From NCBI GenBank assembly GCA_049999725.1, contig JBNGIS010028758.1, positions 270,919 through 292,925 on the forward strand: 22,007 nucleotides of DNA, read 5' to 3'. This document shows positions 8,580 to 19,240 of this stretch, piece after piece (the stretch's first letter is position 1; the number at the start of each line of letters is the position of its first letter). The notes below the pieces were generated by a model, which was not told the origin of the DNA, made no database searches, and worked only from the letters and a program-made list of their open reading frames with translations. A program made the translations under genes and the position numbers. Source of the DNA: Haplomitrium mnioides. Its lineage: Eukaryota; Marchantiophyta; Haplomitriopsida; Calobryales.

Positions 8580-9040
8580 TCTGGGATCAGGTGGTGTATC
8601 AGATATAGTTTGTGAAACTAGAAATGTGAAATGATCATTAACATCTACACTCTCTCTTTGTCATGTAAACCCATGTATCCATATAGTGGATCAAGATCTT
8701 TTGATTATTAGGCTATTCCAATAAGAAAATAGCTGGCTCAGATATTAAAGATGTCAATGAAGATGCTTTCATGACATTAGTTGAGAATGTAGTTCTTTTA
8801 GTCAAAACTTTTTGCCGAGGTTGAGAGTCTTTTGAGCCAAGAGGGGGTCCTCTTTTTTGCCTTGGTACTTGGTCAACTGCTGGTCTTGAAATATCTTGAT
8901 TTCCTGGAAGAATATATGACCTTGCTACCTTTGCAATTTCATTAAGAGAATCTAGCAATTGTTCAACTGTTTTAGCCAAGTGAAGAAGTCTCTTGGCTTC
9001 ATCCTCACAATCGGCTAATCTGACATTCGACTAATCTGGC
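8580..9040 (-). pseudogene. Ty1/copia integrase-RT linker
   Basis: The minus-strand open frame 8979-8713 reads KTVEQLLDSLNEIAKVARS, then SRPAVDQVPRQKRGPPLGSKD. The RP/RG-PLGSKD basic stretch is typical of the copia linker between integrase C-terminus and RT. It follows the integrase tail directly and precedes RT. Expressed alone it would have no known function. Confidence 0.8.
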
Positions 9041-9544
9041 TTGAAACACATCAGCTGTGGATGGTTCCAGATAGCATATAATAGAAGGTGAGTCATATCT
9101 CATATAAATACCTTTTTGTCTTTGAGGTCCCATCTTAGACCTTTTCGGTCTTATAACTAGAACTAACCCTTGAAAACTAAAAACTCATAGATGGGATAAA
9201 TCTGGTATATTACCATATGCAAGTTAGTGATGTGATAATGAATTAAATGCTGATGGTTGATATTTTAATAATGATGCAACATGAAGTACTATATGGCCCC
9301 ATGCATAAACCGATAAATTGGTCTGCATTAACATGGGCCTAGCAATCATTTGAATGTTGCGTCTAATTCTTTCGGTTATTCCAATTTTAAAAAGGACATG
9401 TGCCACAGAGTATTGGGTATCTATACCCATAGTAATGCAAAAGTCATCAAATGATTTTGATATAAACTCCTCCGCATTGTCAACTCGTAAGACTTTTATG
9501 GGACTTTCTAGAAATTGAGCTTTCAATTTCAGAATGTGTGCCAA
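9041..9544 (-). pseudogene. Ty1/copia integrase, C-terminal half
   Basis: Minus strand. IKVLRVDNAEEFISKSFDDF carries the second catalytic Asp (family RSDNGGEF; here Gly is Ala). YSVAHV, then GITERIRRNIQMIARPMLM carries the catalytic Glu (family NGxAER). It continues AWGHIVLHVASLLKYQPSAF. After a frame change, the C-terminal beta region reads KMGPQRQKGIYMRYDSPSII, CYLEPSTADVFQARLVECQI. The His-Cys N-terminus and first catalytic Asp are absent: gag (to 9581) lies almost directly upstream, so protease and half of integrase were deleted. Confidence 0.93.
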
Positions 9545-9580
9545 TATTGTCGAGAAGACTAGATTCCGGGTTGAGAGTAA

Positions 9581-10300
9581 TTATACTTGTGACCATTTTG
9601 TGGATACGTAGATTATCAAAATGGAATAGCCGAAAGAGCCCCTGCCCCTTCCTCTCTTCTTGAATTTCTGATTCATGACATTCATAGGAGCTTTACCCCT
9701 TTGAGAATTCTGTTTGAAAGAGCCAAATTTGGTCCTTGTTCTAGACATGCCTCTGTTATTTGTAGGCTTGGAATAATGAGCTTCAAGTGCAGAATTTTGA
9801 GGTAGGGTAACTAGGGGTCTTACTTTGGAATTCTTCATCAGCCAATTCCAATGTTTCTCTGCTAATAGTGATAGGCTATAAGTTGAGAATAAGTAGAGAA
9901 ATTCATGTTTTTGTACTGAGCAAATAGAATCATATTGGCTATATGAAATGTGGATAGTGTTTCCTCAATTTTTTCCTCTTGGGAAACTGGATGTCCACAT
10001 AATGTTAACTAAGATGTTATTCTAAACTGCTCATTGTTGTATTTAGATATGGAAGAAAATTCTTGAGCTCTTAGATTGACCCAGTCATGCCTTGTTTTAG
10101 GTAGATGAATTGTTTTTGTGTGGTCAAATCTTTCTTTCAAATTATCTCATAGAATTATGTGATTACTCTCATTCAGGTACTGAATTTTGAGAGAATCAGA
10201 AAGTTGGTGCCTCAAGAAGACCGAGGCCTAGGCTTTCTGTTGCAATGTTATGCCCTTATTTGTAAAGATTAGTGTCTCCAATCACTCAAACTTTCAATAA
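9581..10300 (-). pseudogene. Ty1/copia gag
   Basis: Minus strand. LRHQLSDSLKIQYLNES, NLKERFDHTKTIHLPKTRHD, WVNLRAQEFSSISKYN, EQFRITS, LTLCGHPVSQEEKIEETLST, FHIANMILFAQYKNMNFSTY match the copia-type gag core (UBN2/Retrotran_gag_2). A frameshift near 9865 moves into the 9838-9581 frame: LMKNSKVRPL, ending in an RGRGRG basic tail. The CCHC knuckle expected next is not seen. Stops occur at 10147-10149 (Trp in the family), at 10009-10011 (Gln) and near 10225. The N-terminal 80-100 residues cannot be recognised above 10300. Confidence 0.9.
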
Positions 10301-11330
10301 AATATAAATATTTCCTCTGAAATTTGGATATATTGCCAATATGCATAAATAGAAACCCTTTCAAACTTTTCTTCTTCACCGAACAAAAGTTTCAAACTTT
10401 CAAAGCACTTGGAAAAAGGTTTGCTGAAACAATGATATGTCTCTGTTTCCTCACAAATATGAAATGCCACATACGTGTCCCATTGTCAAACTTTTGCCAA
10501 AAATATGATGTAAAACACTTCAAGAATTGCCAGAATTGTGATTTCTTGTCTTTTTGACCTTCAAACTCCTTCGTTAAATATTTCATCACAACTCTATTGA
10601 TTTTGTAAGATTTCATGAGTTTTTCATCAAATTTGATCAATCCTTCATCAATCATCGATGCGTTTTGACAGTCAACCTAATTCTCAAGAAACTCTTGTCA
10701 ATTTGAATAGTCCTCTCATGTGAAATGATGTGCGATGTGATTCACACTCAGATTCGATGTAGATTCAAATTTTCAGTAGCATCAATCTTCAAATTGGCAA
10801 ATCTTCTCATATAAGTGGACAAATGCAACTCAAGTGATGTCGTTTCTGTCAAAAAAGAATGTATCGCTTCCCAAAACTGAAATCAATCAATCTGATGCAG
10901 AGTGTAGTGTCGCCTTTAGTTGGAAAAACCCAATCTGTTCATTTGATTCTAGATGAATTTCTGAAAATTTTCTTCATGAATATGTTTATTATTTTATTAT
11001 TGTTTCATGAATATGTGCACAATCCTTTGGTGAATCCACCATCATATCGATTAGAACATAGAAGTTTGCAAAATGAGAGAGATCTTCTTCTGAAAATTTT
11101 CAAAAACTGTTAATGCTTCAACCTGATCGCTATATAAGCTTGAATGAAGAATAAAGTATATTATTATATTATGTAAAATAGTTATATGAAGAGAACTTAA
11201 GATTTGAATAGATTAAAGTATATAGGGAAGAAAAATGAGATTTCTAGATAGATTTGGAAAGAAAAATCTGTGTGCAGCTCATGGGAGGGACATTGACAGT
11301 GATTTCAAAAAAACAATTTATAATTGAGCT
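10301..11330. other. Unassigned block between copia gag and its candidate LTR
   Basis: The minus frame 10655-10392 is open for 87 codons (KSYKINRVVMKYL, FEGQKDKKSQFWQFLKCF) without a recognised family. It may be a decayed gag start or an insertion. Around 10972-11017 the phrase ttcatgaatatgt occurs twice in direct orientation with an AT-only spacer. No other coding signal is seen. Confidence 0.35.
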
Positions 11331-11348
11331 AGTCTCATGCTGATAACC
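11331..11348 (-). other. Possible primer-binding site of the copia element
   Basis: Directly inside the candidate LTR end, the minus strand reads GGTTATCAGCATGAG. With one base inserted this resembles the start of the initiator-Met tRNA primer site (TGGTATCAGAGC) used by most plant copia elements. Position fits, sequence fit is partial. Confidence 0.35.
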
Positions 11349-11652
11349 TGTTGAATGTGAGGTTCGTTAGCTCATGCAGTTCATGGAAAAATATGGAAAC
11401 ATAAGATCAACAAGTATATAAGGTGAATCATGAAACTCTTCCTCTCCTTCTCTTCTCTCTACTCAATGTATCAATATCAATAATCAAACAATACACAATG
11501 CAATAGGTGTGTATGGTAATGTGCTAATCATGTAGGATTAGCACTAACCCTAATCCTAATCATATAGTCTAGTCATAGGTTAAGGACAAATCCTGTATTA
11601 GTCTAATCATCTTACTAAATGTAGTATAATACTCATTAATTATTCAAATGCA
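11349..11652 (-). repeat. Candidate 5' LTR of the copia element (about 304 bp)
   Basis: On the minus strand it would start TGCATTTGAATAATT and end TCACATTCAACA, i.e. TG...CA with roughly inverted ends (TTTGAAT / ATTCAA). It sits upstream of copia gag, next to a primer-site-like sequence, and holds a promoter-like TTATATAC at about 11415. To its right the gypsy gag reading starts again at once, which locates the insertion border within a few bases. There is no second LTR in the window for comparison, so the ends are not proven. Confidence 0.45.
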
Positions 11653-12260
11653 ATATTAGCTTAACTTCTGATATTGATTCCCAAGTCATAGCGTTTGGAC
11701 AATTCATTGACCTCAATCTTTTTGAATTTCTTCTTCAGGTATTGTGGGTCTTTGAAACAAACTTACTTATGCAACTTGTTTTGGAGTTCAAATCAAACAT
11801 TTTTGTATTTGTTATGCTCTACTTTGGAAAACAATTTGGGATTATTCTAGTCGTAGTCAAAATCTTTTTAATCTTCATTTATATGCGTAGGAGAACACTT
11901 TGAAAGTTTTACAAGCAATTTCTTGGTAAGCTCTTTCTATTTTGCTACCTTCTCCTTCAAAGCACTCCTTGTCTCTATTTGATAGACTTGATATTCATAA
12001 TATGATCTTTCCTCAATCTACCCAATATCAATGTCATCTCCCTCAATAATCTGCACATATTGAACAACTTGTCGTCGTCCTTGAGGCAGCTTTGGACAAT
12101 CAGCCCTTATGTGTTCTCCTTCTTTGCAACTTCCAAATAATGGTATGTTTCCAACTTGTGACTTTAGATATATGGACAAACATTCGCAAAATGAATTGGA
12201 TCATCACAATTGAAACATACTAATATTCTTTGACCTACAAGTCGAACTAGCTAAAGCATT
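11653..12260 (-). pseudogene. Ty3/gypsy gag C-terminus with zinc knuckles, and following region
   Basis: Minus strand. A complete CCHC knuckle, C-x2-C-x4-H-x4-C, reads CFNCDDPIHFANVC at 12217-12176. A second knuckle at 12137-12096 keeps CKEGEHIRADC but has lost its first Cys (Phe). It continues KLPQGRRQVVQYVQIIEGDD, then TAG 12018-12020. Below it the same reading resumes as a Lys/Glu-rich stretch (ETRSALKEKVAK, KELTKKLLVKLSK, KKFKKIEVNELSKRYDLG) with about six stops, many where Gln or Arg codons are one transition away. The reading runs to about 11655, where the candidate copia LTR begins. Confidence 0.82.
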
Positions 12261-14108
12261 GTTCTTGGAATTTCCACTACAAGAAGTTGATTTGAATACT
12301 GTTGTGTTCTATCTATTCTCACAAAAGAGTATACCAACTCTGCTTCATTTAGATATATTGGTTCAAAGTTGCCTTGTAGATACTAAACTTATGACATCAT
12401 ATCCTTCTAATTTCTCATCACTATCATGTTTAATAGCACCCTATAAGTAGCCAACATGTGTCTTGGCCTTTGACAATAAGTACAATACATGTTGTTTGCA
12501 TCCATTCAAAATTCCGCTACAACATAGCTCTCTCTCTTGCACAATTTCTACAATATATTTGTTATTTCTTCGTTGGTGAGGGTCTCTTTTCTCTTGGCAT
12601 AGCTAATCAGATTTCCAATTGAGAAAATTTCTTCCCCACATCAACCACTATGGATTTCAGCATTTTTGTTCATGATGACTGATTTTTTCCGATCTTAACA
12701 TCTTCTTTTGAATTTGACTCCACCTTAGCAGAATTGTTTGTATAAGAGCTGGTATCTAAAGAACTGGGCATATCCTCCATATAGTCTTTCATTTTGTGTT
12801 TTGCCTTACTCACGGATATAGTAGATGCTCTCGCTTTTGACTCAATGTTGCGGTTTGAGAGTTCAAAGGGTTTTGTCACATCAACCACATCTTGAAAAGT
12901 AGCTAGCTTCCACTGCTGACAATATCCTCACATTTATGACAGAAAACCTTTGATATATGTCTTAATCATGGATAATTCTTGAGGTAGAGGATCCAATTTC
13001 AAACCAAGGCATTTTACAACTTGAATATACTTCTTCAAAGCCATCTGCTTTGTCCTCATAATTCAAAGCAAATCTGCCATCACTCTAGATTCATAACCAA
13101 TTTCTCTGAAATGCTTTAACAAAGCTACTTTTAATAATGGACACATAGTTTTGGACACCACCTCTAGTGATACGAACCATTTATGGACAAGATGAGTAAG
13201 AAGTCCTAGCAAAATTCTTAATTGATAGGCCATAACATCTTCTCTATTTGCAATCTAAATAGATTCAAATCGATCTGTAAGCGAATCCACTCCATCTTTG
13301 TTTTTTTTCCATTGAAATTGGTGTATTTTAATCAAGCTTTTATTTGAGTTGCCATAGAAACAAGAATATGAGGTATAGAAAATCTTCCTTCATCTTTTTT
13401 TGACAATCCAAGTGGAGTACTATCTTCAAAACTTGAAGAAAACAAACTTGAAGGTGAACAGTACGTATTTTTATCTTTGTATTGTCTTCTTAATTCTCTT
13501 TCCAAATCCATGTCTTGAAATTCTTCACCGGCTTTGGACTGGCTCCTTCCGTCTAGTTCAAACTTAACGTCCTCAAAGAGTCTGCTTTGTTATGGTGAAA
13601 ATACAACTAGTATGATGTTTGCTGATGGAGGGGTATGAAATTGCAAGGTTTTTTGGGCATCAAACCAAGCAAGCCTCATAGCTTCTCTTCTTCTTTGTCC
13701 TTCATCTCTCTCCTTTTGACTTTTATTAATTGAAGTGCCATTATTCTAGAGTGGTCTAGACATAAGTTTGGATACTTTTCCCTTTCTTTAAAATAAGTGT
13801 ACTAATTATCCCAGCCTTCAATCTTGAAACTTCTTCCTTACCCTTAATCCCTTCTCCAATTTTCAAGTTGGACCTCTAGCTCTTACCATCCAAAATCATA
13901 ACGTTGACCTTTTTCAATTGGTATACTCCAAGATATAATCAAGATATTCATTAATCTTGTCTCCAATGTCTAATTGATCTTCAAGTTCACAATGATTCTC
14001 AAGATCTTCTATCAACTCTTGAATTTTAGGACAATCTTTGTAATATCTCAAGATTTTGATGAACTGAGCAGCATGTACCACCTCAACTTCTTTGGTTTTA
14101 TATGGCAT
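12261..14108 (-). pseudogene. Ty3/gypsy gag body
   Basis: Decayed minus-strand frame. From the top: a charged helical N-terminus (14108-13914, VHAAQFIKILRYYKDCPKIQ, ELIEDLENH), then with stops and shifts MATQIKA, MEWIRLQIDLNLFRLQIEKM, KWFVSLE, LLKHFREIGYESRVMADLL, MRTKQMALKKYIQVVKCLG, PLPQELSMIKTYIKGFLS, TFQDVVDVTKPFELSNRNIE. The order 'W-(F/Y)-x-L ... L-x-x-F ... YIxxF/V ... L... IxxYIxGL ... T-(F/L)-x-(D/E)' is that of Retrotrans_gag. The ATG at 14108 is only the first Met of an open frame; the true start is unknown. Confidence 0.78.
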
Positions 14109-14541
14109 ATTATTTTTATTCTCAAATTAGTTCTTCATCTTTTGGCATTTTCCAATTGTAGTATCAGTGGTTAACCAAAAACACTTAGTTCAATCCTCTT
14201 TCCAAGTTCTTTTCAATGGGGAGGCAAACTTTTATATCAAAAATCCACATTTTCCTCACCAAATCACTCACTTCACAAAAGTATCATAATCTACTATCTC
14301 CAAAATTGGCTTCAAACTTTTGGGATAACTTCAATTATTTTCTCCAACATATGTTTTTGCTCATCGCACCTCTTCCTTGAATAGCTACAGTGATTCATAC
14401 TTAACCACGCTCAAAATGGTGACAAGTACACTTTTCAAAGCATCGTTCGGCATTGTTTTCCAATAAGAAGTTCAAACATTCTCTTGACCTTCAACTTTCT
14501 AGCTTCTTTGACCAATTACTTACGACAATATAGTTGACATG
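14109..14541. other. Leader-like gene-free stretch
   Basis: AT-rich, pyrimidine-biased on the plus strand, no coding frame. If the block to the right is the gypsy LTR, this would be the untranslated leader between LTR and gag. No clear tRNA primer site is seen next to 14541. Confidence 0.3.
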
Positions 14542-17500
14542 TGTCACTCCCCTGTTTTGGGTCTTAACCTATTCAGGCCCTGTTTTGAGCCAAGGGAGGA
14601 CGGGTTTCGGGCTTTCAGGTTCTTTTCTGATATGGCCCCTTGCTAGTTACCACTTTTAGACCTTAAAGACTCTTCCTCTCATTACAAGCATGGTATGCTT
14701 TTCTCACTCTTCTTCTTCTCACACTCAAGTCAGACATTTAGTACCTCCAGGTCCATATCCATCACCCCCCAGTTGGTTTGTGTGTAATTCCTGCACTTTA
14801 TTCCAAGGGTCTAATAACTCATACCATGCCACCTTATTTGTGCTTGGGGCAGAATGGGTGTTGTGACGTGCACCAATGTTCAATACAACAGTTCTGGACT
14901 CCCCATTTCAGGGTTGTCACAGGATTGACACCACTATTCTCTAGCTATCCTAAGTATGCACTAATTCCTAATCTCTACTTATAGGACCAAGAACAGAGGG
15001 CATTCACCCCCAGGATCACTTGGTTGTGTCTAGGGGTTTGACTCCCCCTCTAGAGTGGTCCCAGGGTCTGCTTAGCTGATCTGGCTGTCTGCTAATCCAA
15101 TGAACCTACAGAACTTCGATGCAGAATACAAATCTAACTACACAAATATGGACAACAAGTTTATACAATGTACATGAGAAAACAGACTCCTTGAAGGCCC
15201 TCTAGATTTCCAACTGATTGATACTTCCCTTATGAATCTTGCTGCCTTACAACTGTAGCCCAACAACTCACACACCCTCCTCTCCAGATAGTTTTTTAAC
15301 TTCCCTCGCGAGAAGCCCTACTTTTACTTCCTCATGCTAGGAAGAGAGTTTCTTTGACTTCCACCTCTGGAAGACAACTTTACCAGCTGCAGGTAGCCCT
15401 TTCCACCCTTGAACCTCAACGGGTCATCCCGCGCAGTGCGCAAGCACTAGCACAGCCCTCCCCCTCTCAACTCCACTTGAAGAAAACACACCAGAATGTC
15501 CTCCGAACACTCTGGGCTGATGCGCTTGCACAAGGACTTGCCGAGCTGACTCCAAGCTCCTCACTTGGTAGCCCCTCCTTAGTTCTCAACAGACCAAGAA
15601 TTCCTTCGATTCACATATCGGTTCACCTCCGCTCTGGTCCATCAGCAAGGACGAGTTCACCTGGATTGCCTGAGCATCTAGAGCTTCTCACTCTGCGATT
15701 CTCGGCGCCCCTCCAGTCCACCTCCGTGTCCCTTTGGCCCTCTGGAGCTAGTTCACCCGCTTCACGCAAATCCTCATTGAACTCTTCATCCTTGTATTAC
15801 CATGCGCAATTCCCTCATCTTGCGGTCGCTGTCGCTTCCTGCAATCGCCCGTGCATCAACTTGGAAGAATTCGAAGGTTGCCAAGGTATACTCCCCTTAC
15901 GAGCGCTCAACTCACGAGCCCGATCCTAAGAAAGGTCGTTAATCCCGTTAGCTCCCAAGAGCATAGAGGTGACGATGCGTGGCGCTCGCCAGTTAATCCC
16001 GTTGCAACGAACAAGTAGCTCGCGGTCAACGGTAACTTGAATGAGGAGCTCCGAGGAATCTTGTGGGGAGAGATTCTGCAGATTCTCGCAGAACCAGGTC
16101 CAAAGAGGCTATCGGACCCAAGTTCCGTAGTGCCCCCACGGAACCGACTCCAAGGAATCTCTTTAGATGCCCCCGTAGATTCTTCTTTCTTCTCCTCGCG
16201 CCACGTCGCCCACCGTCCGACACAAGAAGGTAGACTGATCGTCACACTGATCTCTCCCTCCGTAGTTGACCTGCACATTGCCCGAGGTCAGGTGAACTCC
16301 TCTCCTAGCGCCGTGTGTCCCGTGAATTGCCTCGGGGTCCCTGGAGTCGCCACGTCCTCCGAAGACCGCCGTCCGACGCCACCCCACAAAGGGGTAGGCG
16401 GACCGTCGCGCTAACCTCCTTCCGATGTTGACCCACGGAACCCCTGCGTGCTTCCCAAGGCGCCACGTCATCCGAAGGGCACTGTCCGACGGTGCCCCGC
16501 AAAGAGGTAGGTGGACCGTTGCGTGGACCCTTCTTCCGAAGTTGACCTTCAAAAACACATCTAGGCTCCTCAGCATGCCAAGTTTCCGAAGCCTCCCGCG
16601 GACTCCCTGCGCTCGCCACGTCATCCGTAGAACCGCCGCGGACTTCACCTGCTCGCTGAATAAGAACTGTGTCGATGTCGTCGTTTCAACGTACCTTCGA
16701 AGCAAGAACTCCGCACGCGCCTGAGGTTATCTTCGTGAACACTTTGGAAATCTGGCTATAAGAACTACTAGGCCTTTTCGGACCGTTCGCCCTTTCAAAC
16801 TTTCGGACGCCTACTGCACCCCGTCAAACTTTTACCTTTCTAAATGCCGAAGCAGCAAAGAGTCACCCTTTCGACGTTGATAGCTCCTCCGTCGGTCGCA
16901 CCGGCGTTAGCTTCGTTTTCCGACAGCTCTCATCTTGCTCGCCGATTCGCTGATACATCGTCCTTCCGCCGTGCCCTTCGTTTCCCCCCACCGGATAGGC
17001 GCCATATCGCCCTTCTAGCTCAGCCTTCTTCCCGTTGGACGGTTTGCGTTGGGTTACTCTTTCGCCACTGCTGTACGTCGTTCAAACCGATTCGCCGACA
17101 AGTCACTTTTTCGTCTTCACTCGCTCTTATTCGGTCAGATTGATGATCAGTCCCCCTTCCGGCTCTCCTCTGTGTTTCCTCTTGGCGAATCTATGCTAGG
17201 TCGCCCCTTCAGCTTCCGCGCTCCTCCTCCTCTCGGATCTTCGATAAATCACCCTTCCGGCACTCTCCTAATTTCCTTCGACCAGACCCGCGATAAGTCG
17301 TTGTTTCGGGCCATCCTCCTTGCTCCCCTGTTGGGATCCTCGCGGATCCCTCTTAACCAAGCTCCCCACATTGTAAGACGTATTGGAACCAGGTTAAGTG
17401 GGCTCCCCACTTAGGGAGGCACCTGTCCGCAGATCCGCGGGCCTCCTGGTGCCGCTACGTCGTCCGCGGAATCCCGCGAAGGCTCTAGAGACGCCACGTT

Positions 17501-17913
17501 TCCGTGGAATCTCGCGAGACCTTTCCGGGACTCCACTCTTCCGCCAGGACTTACCGACTCGAATGGAGCGTTCAATCGGCCTTTGCAGAGCTCACTCTTG
17601 CTTGCGGGATCGAGGCGTCCCTCTTCCCTAGCCTTGCTCGCCCTCGTGACGATCTCACCTCCTCCTGTCAGCTCCTGATGCTTGTTTCCCGATTTGTGGC
17701 CGCTGCAGGACCCCTGCGATCTGCCTTTCTTTGGAGTGCCTTCAGACTTCCTTGTTGTTGATCTGTTCTTCTTCCTCCTGCGATCGCCTCGCCATGGGTG
17801 GCTGCTCTGTTCCTTCTCCCCTGGCTCCGATCCCCGCATCCTTCTTAGGCCCACGAATTCTCGCTGGCCTGCTTCGAATTTGAAAATGGGGCCCCTCCCC
17901 TGGCTGGCAATCA
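14542..17913 (-). repeat. Possible very long LTR (unconfirmed)
   Basis: On the plus strand the block begins TGTCACTCCCC at 14542. In minus reading it ends GGGGAGTGACA, a classic LTR-type end, and the sequence TGACA-TG-TGTCA at 14535-14546 is an inverted repeat at the border. At the other side the minus strand has a purine run (17937-17914) followed by TGATTGCC, as a polypurine tract followed by an LTR start would look. A TATA-like GTATAAAC lies near 15,170 (minus), below the repeat-rich GC block that would be U3. No second copy is in the window, and a purine tract here would make it a 3' LTR of a different element than the gag to its left. The call is therefore a hypothesis. Confidence 0.3.
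16199..17530. repeat. Diverged repeats built on GCCACGTC-N-TCCG
   Basis: GCCACGTC or a one-base variant recurs at 16200, 16349, 16462, 16615, 17454 and 17493. The first three are 100-150 bp apart and share further blocks in order: GTCCGAC, a GGTAG with flanking purines, GACCGT or GATCGTC, CCG-(T)-(A)-GTTGACC. This makes three diverged tandem units. Later copies share GCCACGT-TCCG followed by GGAA(C/T)C and CGCG. Each core contains ACGT, the centre of plant bZIP sites, so an enhancer-like U3 array is possible. That function is inference. Confidence 0.65.
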
Positions 17914-17937
17914 CTGCTCTCCTTCCTCCTCTCCTCC
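17914..17937 (-). other. Polypurine tract candidate
   Basis: On the minus strand, 24 bases almost purely purine (GGAGGAGAGGAGGAAGG...) end right before TGATTGCC. This fits a plus-strand primer of an LTR element, but similar pyrimidine-rich runs occur elsewhere in the block. Confidence 0.3.
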
Positions 17938-18411
17938 GCCATTATCCTATTTCCCTCCCATGACTCATGCGCCCTGCTCTTAACATTTGTTTGAGGTAAT
18001 CAGCTGTTCTTGAGAGGCCTTCACACTCGCAAAGGGAACATATGGCCAATGGTGCTTCTGATTTCGTGAATTCTGCTTGAATTCTCCAAAGCACTGGCTG
18101 ACAACATGACTCAACAACTCTCGACGAGTCACAGCTCAAAACATCATTCCCTTTTAACCGCCCAATGCCACATTCAACCTAGAAGCTTAACTCTCATTTC
18201 GATGCTTCTTTTGGACAATGAGTTCATTGGTTTTAACTTCTCCCATGAAAACATTTGCAATCTCTCACAACTCAACACACGTCCCGATGAAGAATTTTTG
18301 GAATCCTTGTTTCACCAAATACTCTAACTCGTAATTCTTCCCTTGTCAAACTCACAAACACATCTACGCCTTCTTTTATCTTGTGCATTGTTCGCGTATT
18401 CTGCTTCTACC

Positions 18412-18558
18412 CTAGCAAAATACAAGCCTTAGACCTACTTCGCTCCAAAATTTCACGACACTCTCTCTTTTCAACAATCTAGCAATAACGATATCAAGAT
18501 TAAGAACAACTCTACCTCGAGCAACTACCTTGACTTTGAAAGAAGATTTCTTGCCCAT
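18412..18558 (-). pseudogene. Small unrecognised ORF
   Basis: From ATG 18558 the frame is open for 48 codons (start MGKKSSFKVKVVARGRVV, then LLKRESVVKFWSEVGL) to TAG 18412-18414. After that stop it continues 13 more codons (GRSRIREQCTR). The basic, beta-like composition and the continuation past one stop suggest a former coding exon or a remnant of an element ORF. No family is recognised and chance cannot be excluded. Confidence 0.25.
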
Positions 18559-18798
18559 CAACCAAAACCTAATCTCACGGATCCGTCAACCCAAAATCTT
18601 AGTTCTCTCTTTCCTCGTCTAGCCCTAAGGCTTATTTAACAAGTTATCCTTCCTTTTTGTTTGATCAAGTAGACCCAACAATTGAATCAAGCCTCTTGCT
18701 AACTCCAATTGCTTTACTTCCTAGATCTCTTTCCCTTTTTGATGTTTTCTCCCTACAACAATCCTCGAGCGCTTTCTTGGCTTCTCGTTCACAATACT

Positions 18799-18815
18799 AG
18801 ATAGATAGATAGATT
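18799..18815. repeat. Short GATA microsatellite
   Basis: About four tandem copies of the tetramer (tagatagatagatagat). Confidence 0.8.
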
Positions 18816-19240
18816 TCTTAAAGAATTCAACTATAAAGTTAATCCATTTAAGCTTTGCTATTTCTTGGAATTGATTAACGCTTCTCAATTTTCAATTGAT
18901 CATCGTTAATGTTCTCACTCTCCCAAATATACATACAAACTTACACTTGGAAGTCGTAACATATTCTAAGATAATCGTGAAGGAATTTTTTCTTCACTTC
19001 AAAGATCGACTCACAACCTTACAAACAACTTGAGAAAATAGAACAAGAGAAAAGACTAAGAGAAAGACTATGATTTCCAATCTTCGGCTAGACTTAGTTT
19101 TTTTGAATCGACATGCTAAACAACACTAAGTCCCAACCAATAAGCTTCATCTACTTTGTCACATTCAGAGTTCCTCCTTCATTTTGTTCCATTGGAGCAC
19201 TTTAAATTGATATTCTTAATATCTCATCAGTTGCTCCCCT

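Larger units (their letters stand above)
15300..17960. other. GC- and CpG-rich block
   Basis: Base composition changes sharply from AT-rich surroundings to GC-rich with very many CpG (for example 16,130-16,640 and 17,400-17,560). Everywhere else CpG is scarce and coding remnants show C-to-T decay. Long open frames occur on both strands here because stop codons are rare in GC-rich sequence. Their products look like low-complexity Arg/Ser/Pro shadows, and none matches a family. Confidence 0.8.
17938..19240. other. Mostly gene-free AT-rich stretch
   Basis: No large coding frame. The plus strand is pyrimidine-rich throughout. One modest minus ORF (18558-18412) is listed separately. A short GATA run lies at 18799-18815. 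The stretch could be the 3' untranslated part of the minus-strand ORF that ends at 19241. Confidence 0.4.

Noticed and set aside
6510-11330. Functional retrotransposon genes
   Set aside because: Every gag and pol segment has stops, frameshifts or deleted domains, and neither element has two LTRs in the window.
11541-11562. Telomere-like CCCTAATCCTAATC
   Set aside because: Only two imperfect copies and the wrong unit for the plant CCCTAAA repeat; it lies inside the candidate copia LTR.
15354-15929. 191-codon open frame on the plus strand
   Set aside because: It lies in the GC-rich block where stops are rare. The product is Ser/Leu/Pro low complexity without a recognisable domain, and open frames exist on the other strand as well.
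16163-16705. 180-codon open frame on the minus strand with internally repeated peptide
   Set aside because: The peptide repetition mirrors the GCCACGTC DNA repeats, and overlapping frames are also open. It is most likely a by-product of repeat structure.
17411-17914. 167-codon open frame on the minus strand
   Set aside because: Arg/Gly/Ser-rich with no domain, in the same low-stop GC block; several overlapping frames are equally open.
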